Positions 10,137-37,599 are shown, counted from the first letter of the stretch. The stretch: DNA of 64,000 nucleotides from Haematobia irritans (GCF_050003625.1 NC_134398.1:80384003-80448002), one strand, 5' to 3'. Program-made: numbers and translations. Notes: generated by a model from the sequence alone, not told the origin.

Positions 10137-10764
10137 CTGTGCATTGTTGCAATACCACGACTTTGATAGGCAATTTTGTATTACAACAGATGACAGTAAA
10201 TATGCATGCAGAGCAGTATTAAGCCAAGAATACGATGGCCAACAGCTTCCGATAGCATTTGCATCCAAAACGTTTACTAGGGGTGAGGCCAATAAGTCAA
10301 CAACCGAACAAGAACTAATCGCCATCCATTGAGCAATTCAGCATTTCAGACCGTACGTATACGGAACACATTTCTTGGTCAAAACAGACCATAAGCCCTT
10401 ATCTTATCTGTTCTCCCTTAAAAATTCAAGTTCGAAACTAACAAGAATACGATTGGATTTAAAGGAATATGATTTTTCTGTAGAATACCTCAAGGGAAAA
10501 CAAAATGTTGTAGCGGATGCTCTATCCCGCATTATTCTCAACGATTTAAGAGAGCAAATTAACCAAACTAATAAAATAAATAAAGTTATGACCAGATCCG
10601 AGACTCGTAAAATTCTCACGGATAACAATATCCTTGAAAACCCTTTAAAAAAGCCCAATGTTTATGAAGTCATTAATTATAATGACGTTAAAAAATTCGT
10701 AAAATTAAAATTGTCTATAAGCCAGTCTTCTTTAAAACGTGTCAAAAAATTTAAAAACGAATAA
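10137..10764 (+). pseudogene. RNase H domain of the Gypsy pol
   Basis: Reads in one frame with a TGA at 10330-10332. Recognisable are DFDRQFCITTDDSKYACRAV (first acidic residue region), PIAFASKTFTRGEAN, TTEQELIAI (second catalytic acid), FLVKTDHKPLSYLF (third) and the closing VADALSRI typical of Gypsy RNase H. The lineage call of 412/mdg1 type rests on the SKLTRIRLDLKEYDF segment. About 75 further residues after the domain belong to the connection to integrase and degrade into low-complexity K/N-rich sequence. Confidence 0.82.
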
Positions 10765-11019
10765 ATATTGTGGATTTGTATGCTAATGGAAAATTTGATA
10801 TTATTCAATTCTTCTACAGGCTTGATAAAAAAGCCGGCATACTTAATATCACACAATTACAAATGGCACCAAGTGAACAAATATTTGAATTTGTTCCCAT
10901 TGAATATTTTAAAATAATGGGTAATAAGATTTAAAAAAAACGTATACCATGGGTATACTTATAAGTGTAGCGCTACTACCCATGGTGACCATCATAAACA
11001 AAAATAATGAAAAAGAAAT

Positions 11020-11580
11020 AAAGGATATTTTGACGGGTGGTCATACGGGAATTACTCGGACATACGCCAAAATTAAAAGGCATTTTTTTCTGGAAAGGTA
11101 TGGTTCGGGACATAACCAAGCATGTGAAAAATTGCCAGCTTTCAAAGGTTACCCGACATACAAAGATTCCAATGACCCGGACGCCTACACCACCAAAACC
11201 TTTCGATATCGTACTCGTGGATACCATTAGGCCTTTTCCGAAGTCCGAGCAAGGCAACGAGTATGCTGTAACACTTATATGTGACTTTACAAAATAATTA
11301 GTTGCTCTGCCAATACCGGACAAGAATGCAAAAACGGTGGCCAAGGCAATTTTTGAGTCTCATATACTAACTTACGGGCCTATGAGAACTCTTGTCACTG
11401 ACATGGGCACGGAATATAAAAATAGTTTGATTGAACATCTATGTAAATATTTAACAGTGAATAATATAACGTCCACAGCCTATCATCACCAAACCCTTTG
11501 GACGGTAGAGCGAAGTCATCGGACTTTTAACGAATATGTAAGGTCATACATATCAGTTGAAAAAGACGATTCAGTTTAGA
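11020..11580 (+). pseudogene. Gypsy integrase remnant
   Basis: N-terminal zinc-binding region GGHTGITRTYAKIKRHFF with one Cys of the later CxxC pair replaced (HVKNCQLSK). A catalytic core follows with DIVLVDTIRPF, VTDMGTEYKN and TVERSHRTFNEY, so the D, D, E letters are all still present. The domain is spread over two frames near 11040-11230 and has stops at 11296 and 11577. 11581-11844 encodes a basic tail with YTGPFRVEDLG, typical of the integrase C-terminus. Confidence 0.8.
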
Positions 11581-11844
11581 AGTGGCATACAAAAGAGCTC
11601 GTCAACTACTTGAAACTTCAAAAATAAAGAGAAAGAGGCGGTATGATACGGAAAAGTAAGTACCAACTTTTAAAATAAGTGATTCCGTGCTCCTTAGAAA
11701 TGAGGCAGATCACAAATTAGATAATAAATATACAGGACCATTTAGAGTAGAAGATCTAGGTAGTAATGGGAATGTAATAATAAGAGGTAGCAATAGGAAA
11801 AAGTATACTGTGCACAGTGATAGGTTAAAAATGTATAGAGATTA

Positions 11845-12290
11845 GAAAAAAGGCCCGAATATATATTATAAGAATAATAATTAATAATACTATAGTTATT
11901 ATTAATTATTATTCTTATAATATGAATAATGAAATGCCAGTAATTGAAATGTCATGAATATAATAATGTTTAATAATAATGTTTGTAATAATTAATAATA
12001 ACTATTTATGTAATAATTTTTAAATAAAAACTGTAATAGTAATAATTAATAATATAATAATAACCATTTATGTAATAATTGTAAAATAAAAACTGTAACT
12101 ATGACCACCCCAATCCCCAAAAAAGTCAAAACGGGAAACAAAACGAAAATAAAAGAAATCAGTACGAGTCGGGACTTCGGGAAGGATAAAAGGATAGTAG
12201 ACGTAGGGCTCCAACGTTTGCAGTCTGGTTTAATAAATTATTACGCGCTCAATTAAAGAAACTAACGAAAATTAACACTCGCTCGATGAA
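11845..12290 (+). other. AT-rich end of the Gypsy element, possible decayed 3' LTR
   Basis: After the pol stop come many TAATAAT motifs, a near-duplicate of AATAATTNNNAAATAAAAAC (about 12008 and 12072), an AATAAA and a GCAGTCTGGTTTAATAAATT segment ending ATTATTAC near 12233, similar to the ATTATTACA preceding the primer-site-like sequence. No full LTR pair could be aligned by eye. Confidence 0.35.
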
Positions 12291-12534
12291 ATATAAAAAA
12301 AAAACAAGTATATACGGCCGTAAGTTCGGCCAGGCCGAATCTTATGTACCCTCCACCATGGATTGCGTAGGAACTTCTACTAAAGGCTGTCATCCACAAT
12401 CGAATTACTTGGGTTGCGATAACACTTGCCGATGGCAAGGTATCGTAAAACTTTTTAACACTGTCTTCTAAATTGTAAGTTAGCCCATACGGGGTATATA
12501 TTAAACAAAAAAAGGCCGATTAAATACGTATATA
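12290..12534 (-). repeat. dispersed repeat family C (AAACAAGTATATACGGCC)
   Basis: Begins AAACAAGTATATACGGCCGT, contains a TACCCTCCACCATGGATTG segment and GCGATAACACTTGCCGATGG. An inverse copy is at 34880-35040. It is contiguous with the 29-bp minisatellite that follows. No gene. Confidence 0.65.
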
Positions 12535-13230
12535 ATCTAGTTTGACAAAATTTTCTATAGAAATAAAATTTTGACAAAATTTTCTATAGAAATGAAACCT
12601 TGACAAAATTTTCTATAGAAATAAAATTTTGACAAAATTTTCTATAGAAATAAAAATTTGACAAAATTTTCTATAGAAATAAAAACTTGACAAAATTTTC
12701 TATAGAAATAAAATGTTGACAAAATTTTCTATGGAAGTAAAATGTTGACAAAATTTTCTATAGCAATACAATTTTGACAAACATTTCTATAGAAATAAAA
12801 TGTTGACAAAATTTTGTATAGAAATGAAATTTTGACAAAATTTTGTATAGAAATAAAATGTTGACAAAATTTTCTACAGAAATACATTTTTTACAAAATT
12901 TTCTATAGAAATAAAATTTTGACAAACATTTCTATAGAAATAAACTTTTGACAAAACTTTCTATAGAAATGAAATTTTAACAAAACTTTCTATAGTAATA
13001 AAATTTGACAAAATTTTCTATGGAAATAAAGTTTTGGTAGATTACAAAATTTTCTATAGAAATAAAATTTTGACAAAATTTTCTATGGAAATAAAATTTT
13101 GACAAACATTTGTATAGAAATAAACTTTTGACAAAACTTTCTATAGAAATGAAATTTTGACAAAACTTTCTATAGTAATAAAATTTGACAAAATTTTCTA
13201 TGGAAATAAAGTTTTGGTAGATTATTTTTG
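12535..13230 (+). repeat. 29-bp minisatellite array
   Basis: About 24 units of TTGACAAAATTTTCTATAGAAATAAAATT-type sequence, period 29 bp, with scattered point changes. A block including AGTTTTGGTAGATTA is itself duplicated (about 13020-13045 and 13200-13225). The same unit occurs at 17355-17503, 18446-18560 and, inverted, 37600-37925 and inside the hAT MITEs. Confidence 0.9.
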
Positions 13231-14660
13231 GCGATATGGACCAAATTTTGTGTAATAAGTCATCAGCTATATATAACTAAAGACCGATATGGACCAATTT
13301 TTACATGGCTGTTAGAGGCCATTAATTGACAAAATGTACCAAATTTCAACCGTATCGGATGACTTTTGCTCCTCCAAGAGGTTCCGGACGTCAAATCTGG
13401 GGACGGTTTATATGGGAACTATATATAATTATGGACCGATATGGACCAATTTTTGCATGGTTGTTAGAGACCATATACTAACACCATGTACCAAATTTCA
13501 ACTAGATCGGATGAATTTTGCTCTTCCAAGAGGCTCCGGAGGTCAAATCTGGGGATCGGTTTATATGGGGGCTATATATAATTATGGACCGATATGGACC
13601 AATTTTTGCATGGTTATTAGAGGCCGTAAACTAACATCAGGTACCAAATTTCAACCGGATCGGATGAATTTTGCCCCTCCAAGAGGCTCCGGAGGTCAAA
13701 TCTGGGGACCGGTAATAAGTCATCGGCTATATATAACTAAAGACCGATATGGACCAATTTTTACATGGCTGTTAGAGGCCATATATTGACAAAATGTACC
13801 AAATTTCAACCGTATCGGATGACTTTTGCTCCTCCAAGAGGTTCCGGACGTCAAATCTGGGGACGGTTTATATGGGAACTATATATAATTATGGACCGAT
13901 ATGGACCAATTTTTGCATGGTTGTTAGAGACCATATACTAACACCATGTACCAAATTTCAACTGGATCGGATGAATTTTGCTCTTCCAAGAGGCTCCGGA
14001 GGTCAAATCTGGGGATCGGTTTATATGGGGGCTATATATAATTATGGACCGATATGGACCAATTTTTGCATGGTTGTTAGAGACCATATACTAACATCAG
14101 GTACCAAATTTCAATCGGATCGGATGAATTTTGCCCCTCCAAGAGGCTCCGGAGGTCAAATCTGGGGATCGGTTTATATGGGGGCTATATATAATTATGG
14201 ACCGATATGGACCAATTTTTGCATGGTTGTTAGAGACCGTATACTAAGACCACGTACCAAATTTCAACCGGATCGGATGAATTTTGCTGCTCCGGGAGGC
14301 TCCCCAAGCCAAATTTGGGGATCGGTTTATATGGGGGCTATACGTAAACGTGGTCCGATATGGCCCATTTTCAATACCATCCGACCTACATCAATAACAA
14401 CTACTTGTGCCAAGTTTCAAGTCGATAGCTTGTTTCGTTCGGAAGTTAGCGTGATTTCCACAGACGGACGGACAGACGGACGGACAGACGGACGGACAGA
14501 CGGACGGACGGACATGCTTAGATCGACTCAGAATTTCACCACGACCCAGAATATATATACTTTATGGGGTCTTAGAGCAATATTTCGATGTGTTACAAAC
14601 GGAATGACAAAGTTAATATACCCCCATCCTATGGTGGAGGGTATAAAAAAAAAACAATTG
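13230..14660 (+). repeat. 153-bp tandem repeat array (family B) with higher-order 460-bp block
   Basis: Units of 153 bp built on GGTTTATATGGGGGCTATAT, GACCGATATGGACCAATTTT and AATTTTGCTCCTCCAAGAGG segments. A 460-bp block at about 13252-13711 is repeated immediately from 13712, so the array has two levels of repetition. It ends in a GACGGACAGACGG microsatellite (14460-14514) and the family terminal segment GTTACAAACGGAATGACAAA followed by a CCATCCTATGGTGGAGGGTA palindrome. Because 153 is a multiple of three, long ORFs (151 and 289 codons) arise; these are not considered genes. Confidence 0.88.
14460..14514 (+). repeat. GACGGACA microsatellite
   Basis: Tandem GACGGACGGACA units at the family B junction; shorter or inverse versions are at 26340-26360 (GTCCGTCC). 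Confidence 0.85.
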
Positions 14661-15177
14661 TGACGTCACATAATTTATCAAAACATACATTGCATACCAG
14701 TGAAAACAACGATAGAAAAGTTCGTGGAGCTTTACATAAAACCCGGAAAACATAAGCAAATTTAAAGTTATGTTACTAGCAAAAAGATCAAAGTATTTGA
14801 TTTAAAAACAAAGAAATGTTTTCAATAAAATGTATAATTCACAAAAACTGTTGAGCCACTTTGGCTGAACTTTACTTAAGAAACAGCAGCAACAACAGAG
14901 TAAGAATTCATAGAATGGTACAAATCATTTAAATTTTGTCGAAAAAATGCTAAATCCAATCTGAAAAAATTGCGAATTTTTGAAAATATTTGAGGTCAAA
15001 CGTTTCCGACAAGGGTTATAATCCATTAAAAATTATAAAAAATATTTATTTGAACAAAATATCACAGAATTTTTTAATTTACATCCAAAACATTGAATTC
15101 AGATCACACCTAAAGAAGTGATGGAAATTCAGTGCAACGGCTGTTGAAATGGAGGACTTCCGTCCTATGACAAGCCC
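14661..15177. other. intergenic AT-rich stretch, nothing recognised
   Basis: No ORF, tandem repeat or terminal inverted repeat recognised. Confidence 0.4.
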
Positions 15178-15916
15178 ATGTTAAATTCATCGCTTCTGCG
15201 TCAATTTTGCACCACTTCCGGATCCAAACAGACCAACCAGAACATTTTCATTACTTTTTTGGCGACGCTTTTTTTGCTGGGATGCTGCTCATCGTCATTG
15301 TCGCAGTCGACGTCAAAGAACACTATGAATAAAAATAACAATGACAACAGTAGTAGGCATAGGCCTTCAACTTTATTGTTGATATTAAAAAAAAAAACCG
15401 CCGCCACCACTATTAAAAACTATTCCAAATTTAATGCCGCCCTTGAATCTTTACCATTGGGCTCGCATCCTCTGTGCGAAGAGAGAGCCTTCGATCTTAT
15501 ATCAAATCTTAAGGAAACTAAGTTGGCTGCGATTAAGCTTTGCAAAAATATGAGGGAAAAAACTTAAAGATGGATTTGAAGGCAAACTAGCAGCAACACA
15601 GTGGCGTACACGCTTCGGTCGTCTATCCAAAGTTCCCGCTGTAGGTGAAGTTGATCCAACCGGATCATTTTGTGCCTTTCCCGATGATTGGCTGAAAAAG
15701 AAAACTGCCGAGAAAGCTGTCAGCCCTTCAAGTTCCGATTTATGGAAAATTTTCTTTGTAAATGCTGTGCCATTTGTGGCTTTTGCATTTTTGGATAATT
15801 TTACTATGATTATTGCGAGTGATTACATTGAATATATATTTGGTACCTTTATGTGTATATCCATAATGAAATTTAGTTTAAGTGAATTTTGGAAGTGTAA
15901 TGTGAATGAGGTATAA
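15178..15916 (+). pseudogene. TMEM65-like sequence, frameshifted and truncated
   Basis: The first frame (15178-15567) has a serine-rich N-terminus and a helical region ending NMREKT. A single extra A in the run at 15555-15560 shifts the frame; the next frame continues with DGFEGKLAATQWRTRFGR, DPTGSFCAFPDDW and the membrane segment FVNAVPFVAFAFLDNFTMII, then DYIEYIFGTFMCIS. This order and these motifs are those of transmembrane protein 65, a mitochondrial inner-membrane protein. The conserved continuation (a small-residue-rich membrane segment in the family) is missing: after CISIM the sequence diverges to a stop. It could be a decayed retrocopy or a gene fragment; I found no downstream exon. 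No introns are visible. Confidence 0.72.
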
Positions 15917-16314
15917 GAAAGCATTTATTTAAAACATAATATCGATGTCCTCATTCCAGAGTACGCTAAGTCGACTTAGGATTTTTTTGGCGGAGTTCGC
16001 TTTTTTTATTCGGATTGATGTGCATTGCATCCTGTCAAAAGTTCGAATTTATTGGACACTTCTATCAAAAGTTATGGTTAATATAGTACGTAGTCTGTGA
16101 CTAAAGTTTTAAAAATTTCCAATCCAAAAAGCCATGTTGTATTATCACTATTTTGAAATCGTACATACTAAAAAAAATCTACAATAAACATGATTTTAAG
16201 ACCGAAAAAAGTGAATTTACATCTTATACGGTTTTTGAGAAATTCCAAAAACAAAACTTTGAACTTGTTTCTTGTAAAATGTCCTTTTTAAATATCAATA
16301 TTATAATGTCATTA
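15917..16314. other. intergenic, nothing recognised
   Basis: AT-rich; a 64-codon ORF at 16153 has no recognisable feature and partly overlaps the MITE remnant that follows. Confidence 0.4.
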
Positions 16315-16660
16315 ATTGAAAACACAATTATTATGAAATATTTGTGATAAAAATTTCTTAACGGAAAATCTTCAGAATTACCGTTACATTACATATTCTT
16401 TTTGAGATTTTTAAGTAAATGCTCAATTATATAAATAATTATACCTAATGGTACCATCATATATTATATTTTATTAAGTAATTAACGGCACACTGCCTAA
16501 AAATTTGAGAATAACAATTCGAAAATTACCGAGAAGTATTTATTTCTATCATTACAAGTTAGTCATTTTAATTCACCGCAATGTAATGCAACGTGTAATG
16601 ACAGCTTAACTCCTGGTAATGCCAATTGTAATGAGATGTGGTCACCTAGTTTTTGCTGGA
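16315..16660. mobile_element. MITE fragment, CCCAGCAAAAACT family, copy 2
   Basis: Inverse of 4640-5000 (for example AACACAATTATTATGAAATA and AATTACCGTTACAT). It ends in AGTTTTTGCTGG at about 16648-16659; the other end is not preserved. Confidence 0.65.
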
Positions 16661-16689
16661 CAGATACCACCAGTCTTCAGTATATGTAT

Positions 16690-17300
16690 TTATAAACAAG
16701 TAAAGAAAGTTGAGAGTCGGGCGGGGCTCATTGTTATACCCTTCAACACGTTGTGGACCAAAATTATAGATAACATCCCAAATCCTTCAAATTTTTTACG
16801 AGCATTATAAAAGTTTATATTCCCATATGAATGGATTTGCATTTTGATCTACATTAGATCTTCATTTCGATACCATCTCAAATCCTTCAAAATTTTTTCA
16901 TACTTCTACAAAATCTAGACTTAAAATTTAAATCGGCTAAGGCCTTGGTGGCGCAGGGTATAAATATAAGAATTTTTTATACATTTTTAGACAACTTCGT
17001 AAAAATGCATTTATGATTTAACGATCAATAGATACATATTAGAGGTATCGTCATTTCTACCAGTTTTCGGCTTAACAGTGCCGATGTTACAAGGAAAATG
17101 TGGTTATCTTGGTCATTTTTACCCAAATCAGAATAGGATATATATGGGGGCTTCCACCAAACTTGGCATGCATAGTCAAAATTTTAATTTAACTCCCTGT
17201 GCAAAATTTCATGTACATTGGATTAAAATCTGGCTGGAGCCATATACTATAAGTGCATATTGGACGAAAGATATATATGGGAGCTATGTATAAATCTAAA
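16690..17300 (-). repeat. family A fragment
   Basis: Starts with AAACAAGTAAAGAAAGTTGA and GTCGGGCGGGGCT, the inverse of the family A 3' end, and ends with the AGATATATATGGGAGCTATG unit. Confidence 0.65.
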
Positions 17301-17354
17301 CTGCTTTTGACCAACTTCAAACAAATTTGCCACACTTGATTGTACTATCAAATC

Positions 17355-18560
17355 AGTAAGAAATAAAATGTTGAGAAAATTTCCTATAGAAATACAATTT
17401 TGACAAAATTGTCTATAGAAATAAAATTTTTAGAAATTTTCTATAGAAATAACATTTTGACAAAATTTTCTATAGAAATAACATTTTGACAAAATTGTCT
17501 ATACACGGATGAAAAAGACTGTTTTTCATATGTTTGGCTATAAACATTATATGTTTGGAACACAAATTTTTAAACACAATATTTTTGAGTGCAAGCATAT
17601 AATGTTCATAAACTAGCATAACATGTTTGGGACATATATGTTAATATGTTAGAACATATTATGTTTGGGACATAAAATGTTTGTAAATATAATATGCTTG
17701 GATGCAAACATATATTAATTTAGATATAGCCTATAAACATATATGTGTTTAGTAGCTTGGAGCGCTATTTAACAGGGAGCGATATTGAATTAACTTGGTG
17801 GTGGTTGCTTGTTATTACAAAATTAACATTTTATTTTCCCTTGGGCAATTGATCAGCTACTTCTTTGATCCTTACAAACTGTGTGGTCCGCTGTTCGAAT
17901 CCCCGTCCGGCAAAAGGTAAAATTAAAATAAAAAATATCATAAAATTGAATAATTTCTTCTACAATGTTTGCATTACAGAAAAATGTGCTAAGAACTAAA
18001 AAATCTCGTGGAAGTGAGAAAATTTTGAGCATTCAGGTCGAAAACCTATGTTGTTAGCACCTATATTACCTGTTTATTTTCATAATTCATTATGATTGTA
18101 AATATATAAATAAATAAATAAAATTGTGAGCACAATATTGTTTGGGAGAATTTTTTTAAGCATATAATATTTTTGGGTGCAAAATGCTTCCAAACATATG
18201 ATATGTTCACACAATAACATATTGTTTTTTGGAAGACAACATTATTGAATTTGGATGCAAAAATACAAAATGTTTGGAACTTAGACTACGCAAACATATA
18301 TTGTTTAGACCAATATGCTTTCAAACATATTATATATTGGAAGAGATCAAACATATAAATGTTTGGGCAATACCCAAAAATGTATATGCTTGAAGCAAAA
18401 TATGTTTGGGAGTATATGTTACAGAAGCGATTTTTTGTGAGCGTGTAGAAATAAAAATTTGACAAAATTGTCTATAGAAATAACATTTTAACAAAATTTT
18501 ATATAGAAATACAATTTTGACAAAATTTTCTGCAGAACTAAAATTTCGACAAAATTTTCG
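17355..18560 (+). repeat. 29-bp minisatellite, split by a MITE
   Basis: Units at 17355-17503 and 18446-18560 are the two halves of one array. The MITE at 17504-18445 inserted into the TA of a CTATAGAAAT unit, which reads through on joining. Confidence 0.85.
17504..18445 (+). mobile_element. TA-flanked MITE (CACGGATGAAAAAG family) carrying a SINE-like core, copy 1
   Basis: Ends CACGGATGAAAAAGACTG and GATTTTTTGTGAGCGTG, flanked by TA (17502-17503, 18446-18447) with the host unit restored on excision. The arms are full of CATATATGTTTG-like motifs in both orientations. The core at about 17750-18115 has a tRNA B-box-like GTTCGAATCCCC preceded by CTTACAAACTGTGTGGTCC and is related to the tRNA-like sequence at 63205-63360. 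Length 942 bp. Other full copies: 55242-56217 and 59766-60741. Confidence 0.9.
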
Positions 18561-18749
18561 CCAATCTTCGACATATGTATATAGCTATATGGTCTTAAAA
18601 TAATATTAAAAAAAAATCGATGGTTCGAAATATTTCAAATAAATTTTTATGGTGGTGGGCATTAAAGTGGATCGATTCAGCCCATCTGCTAGTCTAACAA
18701 TCTAGGAATCATAAAATAATCTCCATAATTGGAAGTTGTGTTTCATTTA

Positions 18750-20172
18750 CCCAGTCAGAAATTCCTGATGGTTATAAATATTGAGCGTTGTAACAACGTT
18801 GGAAGATAACGTTGAAACAACGCTTGTTAAACAAATTAATTGACGGTTTTTAAAAAGTATATTTTCCACAAAATTATCGTTGAAAATGCATTTTCCTTCA
18901 ATGCTTAAGGTTTTTTATGAATAATGGAGGTATTACTGTTGATATGAATTGATTTAACATAGAATATGATAATATTCATTTTTCATATAAATTGAAGGTG
19001 TACACTAAAAAACAGTGAACCTACCAGGAAGAACAATTTTGGTTAATTTTACAAATGTAGGCAATTGTATAAAGTTTTAACTAACCGAAACGCTGATTTC
19101 ACAAATATAAGTGCGTATCTGTAGATTTATGATAAACCCCCATAAGTCTAAAAACACAATTTTACAGGGGAGCAAAATACACCTATAGGGGGTCTCAAAA
19201 ACTTCTGTAGAAAAGATCTGGAAAATGTTTAACATTTAACTGATAGATTTTTTCGATAGCTTATTTTTAGAGAAAATTAGGAATTACCGACTTATGTTGT
19301 TTTGTCATATGACAACACTACTGAAGTTAAATATGCGTTTATTTTTATTTTTATTTTTTTTTTTCGACAAAACACCATGACTCGAAATATGTTTTGTAAA
19401 AAAAAAATTGTCAATTACACAAACCTTATGTGGACTTATGTTGTTTTGTCAAAAGTATCATACAAGTATTTCGATTTTATTTTACAACATATGATGAGAT
19501 ATGTTGCTTTGCTAAAATTAAACTTAAAAAATTCGAGACACCATTCTTATCTCTCGTCTAGGGCAGAAAATTTTTTAGACAAACACATTTGAAAGATAAT
19601 TTCGTTCTTTGAAGGAAAAAATTCGAGTTCAAAATTGCAAGAATGTTCTTTTGGCGCATTTAGGGTAAAATGTACAAATTTTAAGAAATTCTTAAGTATT
19701 TTGTTTGAAATACGGACATTTGTGAATAACTTTTCCCCTTTTTTAGTCCATTAACCAACCTACGCAAAAAATTATTAATGTAATTCCCTTACTTATACAA
19801 AACACAATAAGTTCATGAGATAAAATATAGTTAAAGTGACTTTAGTGTCCTCGAGAGTTCACTTTTTTAGTGCACCTTTGGTTTTTTGAATGGAAAATGT
19901 ATAGTCAAATTAAAAACTTCAATTTCAGTGTTTTTTATTGGTTGTAAAAACCATCGATACACCGTATAACGATGTTATCATTTTGGGGATGTCAAAGCGT
20001 TCGTTAAAAAATCGAAAAAGCGTATAAAATATTGTTTTCATAACGCTTTGAAAACGTTGTAGACGTAGAATGATGTTATCATTTTGGGGTTGTAGCAACG
20101 CTTTTTCCCACCGTGTATCAACCGTTTACAATGCTTTTACAACGCTTTTACGGTGGTTTTTTTCTGACTGGG
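18750..20172. mobile_element. TA-flanked element with CCCAGTCAGAAA ends
   Basis: Ends CCCAGTCAGAAA (18750-18761) and TTTCTGACTGGG (20161-20172), flanked by TA at 18748-18749 and 20173-20174. Subterminal AACGTTGTAACAACG-type palindromes occur on both sides (near 18790 and 20060-20150). A second MITE (19003-19872) is nested inside. No transposase. Confidence 0.85.
19003..19872. mobile_element. MITE, CACTGAAAAAACAGTGAAC family, copy 1
   Basis: Begins CACTAAAAAACAGTGAACC after TA (19001-19002) and ends GTTCACTTTTTTAGTG; the right flank is CA rather than TA. Homologous to 46641-47157, for example ACCAGGAA after the left end and AACTAACGTACGCAAAAA inside. Plus-strand ORFs are coincidental. Confidence 0.75.
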
Positions 20173-20603
20173 TACAGTCATACCGTACATTGATCGAATG
20201 AATACCACAATGGAATCTAATGTGCGTAAAAACTTTAGTTTCAAAAATATGAAGTGTTTTAAAAAATTTAGTTTAGCCGGAGTCGAGCAAAATTTGTACG
20301 ACTCCGACTCTAGCAAAATCTTCAGACTCCGACTTCACAGCCCTGCCAACGACCACGTATAATTAATCGAATAATGCACAATTAAAATGGATTCTTTGAA
20401 ATTTTAATATACACACTCGGTTTAACAAAAGGAAAATGTAAATACTTTAATATACATTAAATGGTTCATGAAAACGCGCAAAAACGACAATAACAAATTA
20501 ATAACTATGGTTTTACATATCCGAATAAATACATCAAGAGCTTTTTCTCAGATAATCTGTATAAAAATGTAGGAAATTTAAAAATAGTACAGAATACAAC
20601 TAC

Positions 20604-20629
20604 ATTATTATTATTATTATTATTATTAT
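20604..20629. repeat. (ATT)n microsatellite
   Basis: Nine uninterrupted trinucleotide units. Confidence 0.9.
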
Positions 20630-20775
20630 GGAAACCATTACGAAACCTATGCAATACACATGAATGAGAATAAGTATCTAGATCAATTTAGTACATGTAT
20701 GCATGTAGTCTATGTAAGTATGCTTGTTAAAGATTGCTTAATTTTTTTTTTTTAATTTACAATTAAAATGTACAT

Positions 20776-20781
20776 TTTATT
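20776..20781 (-). terminator. polyadenylation signal of the ACOX3 gene
   Basis: AATAAA on the minus strand, about 60 nt after the TAA stop at 20842, followed by an A/T-rich stretch. Position is suitable for mRNA 3' end formation. Confidence 0.6.
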
Positions 20782-20841
20782 TTGGAGAAACATAAATGAC
20801 AGTATGATGATTATTAACTTTTAGTTCCAAAGGCATTTCAT

Positions 20842-36890
<16,049 letters not shown>

Positions 36891-36936
36891 GATGTAGAAT
36901 TTTTAAGATTGACAGAATAGTTGATGTGTTTACACT
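36891..36936 (-). other. ACOX3: ACOX3 5' UTR segment after a likely intron
   Basis: Immediately upstream is a run of ten T and GCAG on the minus strand (36950-36937), a strong acceptor. A possible donor GTAAAC lies near 37033. A non-coding first exon would then lie around 37035-37110. Inference only. Confidence 0.45.
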
Positions 36937-37109
36937 CTGCAAAAAAAAAATAAAGAAAAAATGTTATAAATTTGTCACAACGGAAAGGGTATCTATCTCC
37001 CAACCTCGCATCGGTACTAGAAAAGTTTACTTTCATCAATGCAGTTGTGGTTCGACCACCAGGATGGAAAACAAAGTAGTTAGCGCCGCTATTCGCCTTT
37101 TCTACATTT

Positions 37110-37595
37110 GTTCTTAATATTCAAAACACTTTTTAGGTGACCAGTTATTCTATTTGCACTTAGGTAACAAAAAGTTTCAAACAAAGTTATTGTCAATTCC
37201 AATAAATTGACAGTAAATATACCCCATTAGCTTTTACAGCGTCAGTAGGATCTCTGCATTTAAAACGAACTTGCATTCATAAATTACCCATGGAGGATGG
37301 GTATTGACAGACAGTATATGTAAGTTTCGAAATGTTTATTCAAAATGTATGCATCAAGCAAAATAAAACAAAGCTCTGCCATTTAATTACATACAGCGCC
37401 GTAATTCGATGTCCTCATTTGCACGTCATTTTGTGAACAGTTATAAATTGTTTGACAGCAAACATGGGCATGGGCTTTACGATAGAGATGTGCACGTGTG
37501 TAAATTTATCTCATGATTACAACTACATAGTTGCAGCTAATCACGACCACGATAGACACTCGAGCTATAAATAATCTACCAAACTTTTGTGAAAT
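37110..37595. other. region upstream of ACOX3, no element assigned
   Basis: Least repeat-like stretch near the gene and the likely location of its promoter; I could not identify a TATA box or initiator with confidence. Confidence 0.35.
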
Positions 37596-37599
37596 TTTT

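Larger units (their letters stand above)
7817..11844 (+). pseudogene. Gypsy-type pol remnant (412/mdg1 group)
   Basis: Pieces in order: a pre-RT segment (7817-7926, then 8329-8548), the start of reverse transcriptase (9185-9310, with a KDGLVEPSISEYNSPIV motif), RNase H (10137-10540), integrase (about 11020-11580) and a C-terminal tail ending at the TAG near 11842. Two MITEs (7927-8320, 8621-9182) interrupt it; the frame continues on each side at their target sites. The RT palm with the YxDD box is absent, replaced by about 800 bp of dispersed repeat. Stops occur at 10330, 11296 and 11577 and there are frameshifts near 11100. The element is dead. Confidence 0.8.

Noticed and set aside
12535..13230. 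CRISPR-like array
   Set aside because: Units are contiguous with no unique spacers; a eukaryotic minisatellite.
13794..14663. 289-codon ORF (and the 151-codon ORF at 13334) as a repeat protein
   Set aside because: It follows automatically from 153-bp DNA repeats with a period divisible by three; conserved features are DNA-level and shared with fragments in both orientations. The end is translated microsatellite.
17870..17925. tRNA gene (GTTCGAATCCCC segment)
   Set aside because: Only the B-box half is tRNA-like and it recurs inside every full CACGG MITE copy.
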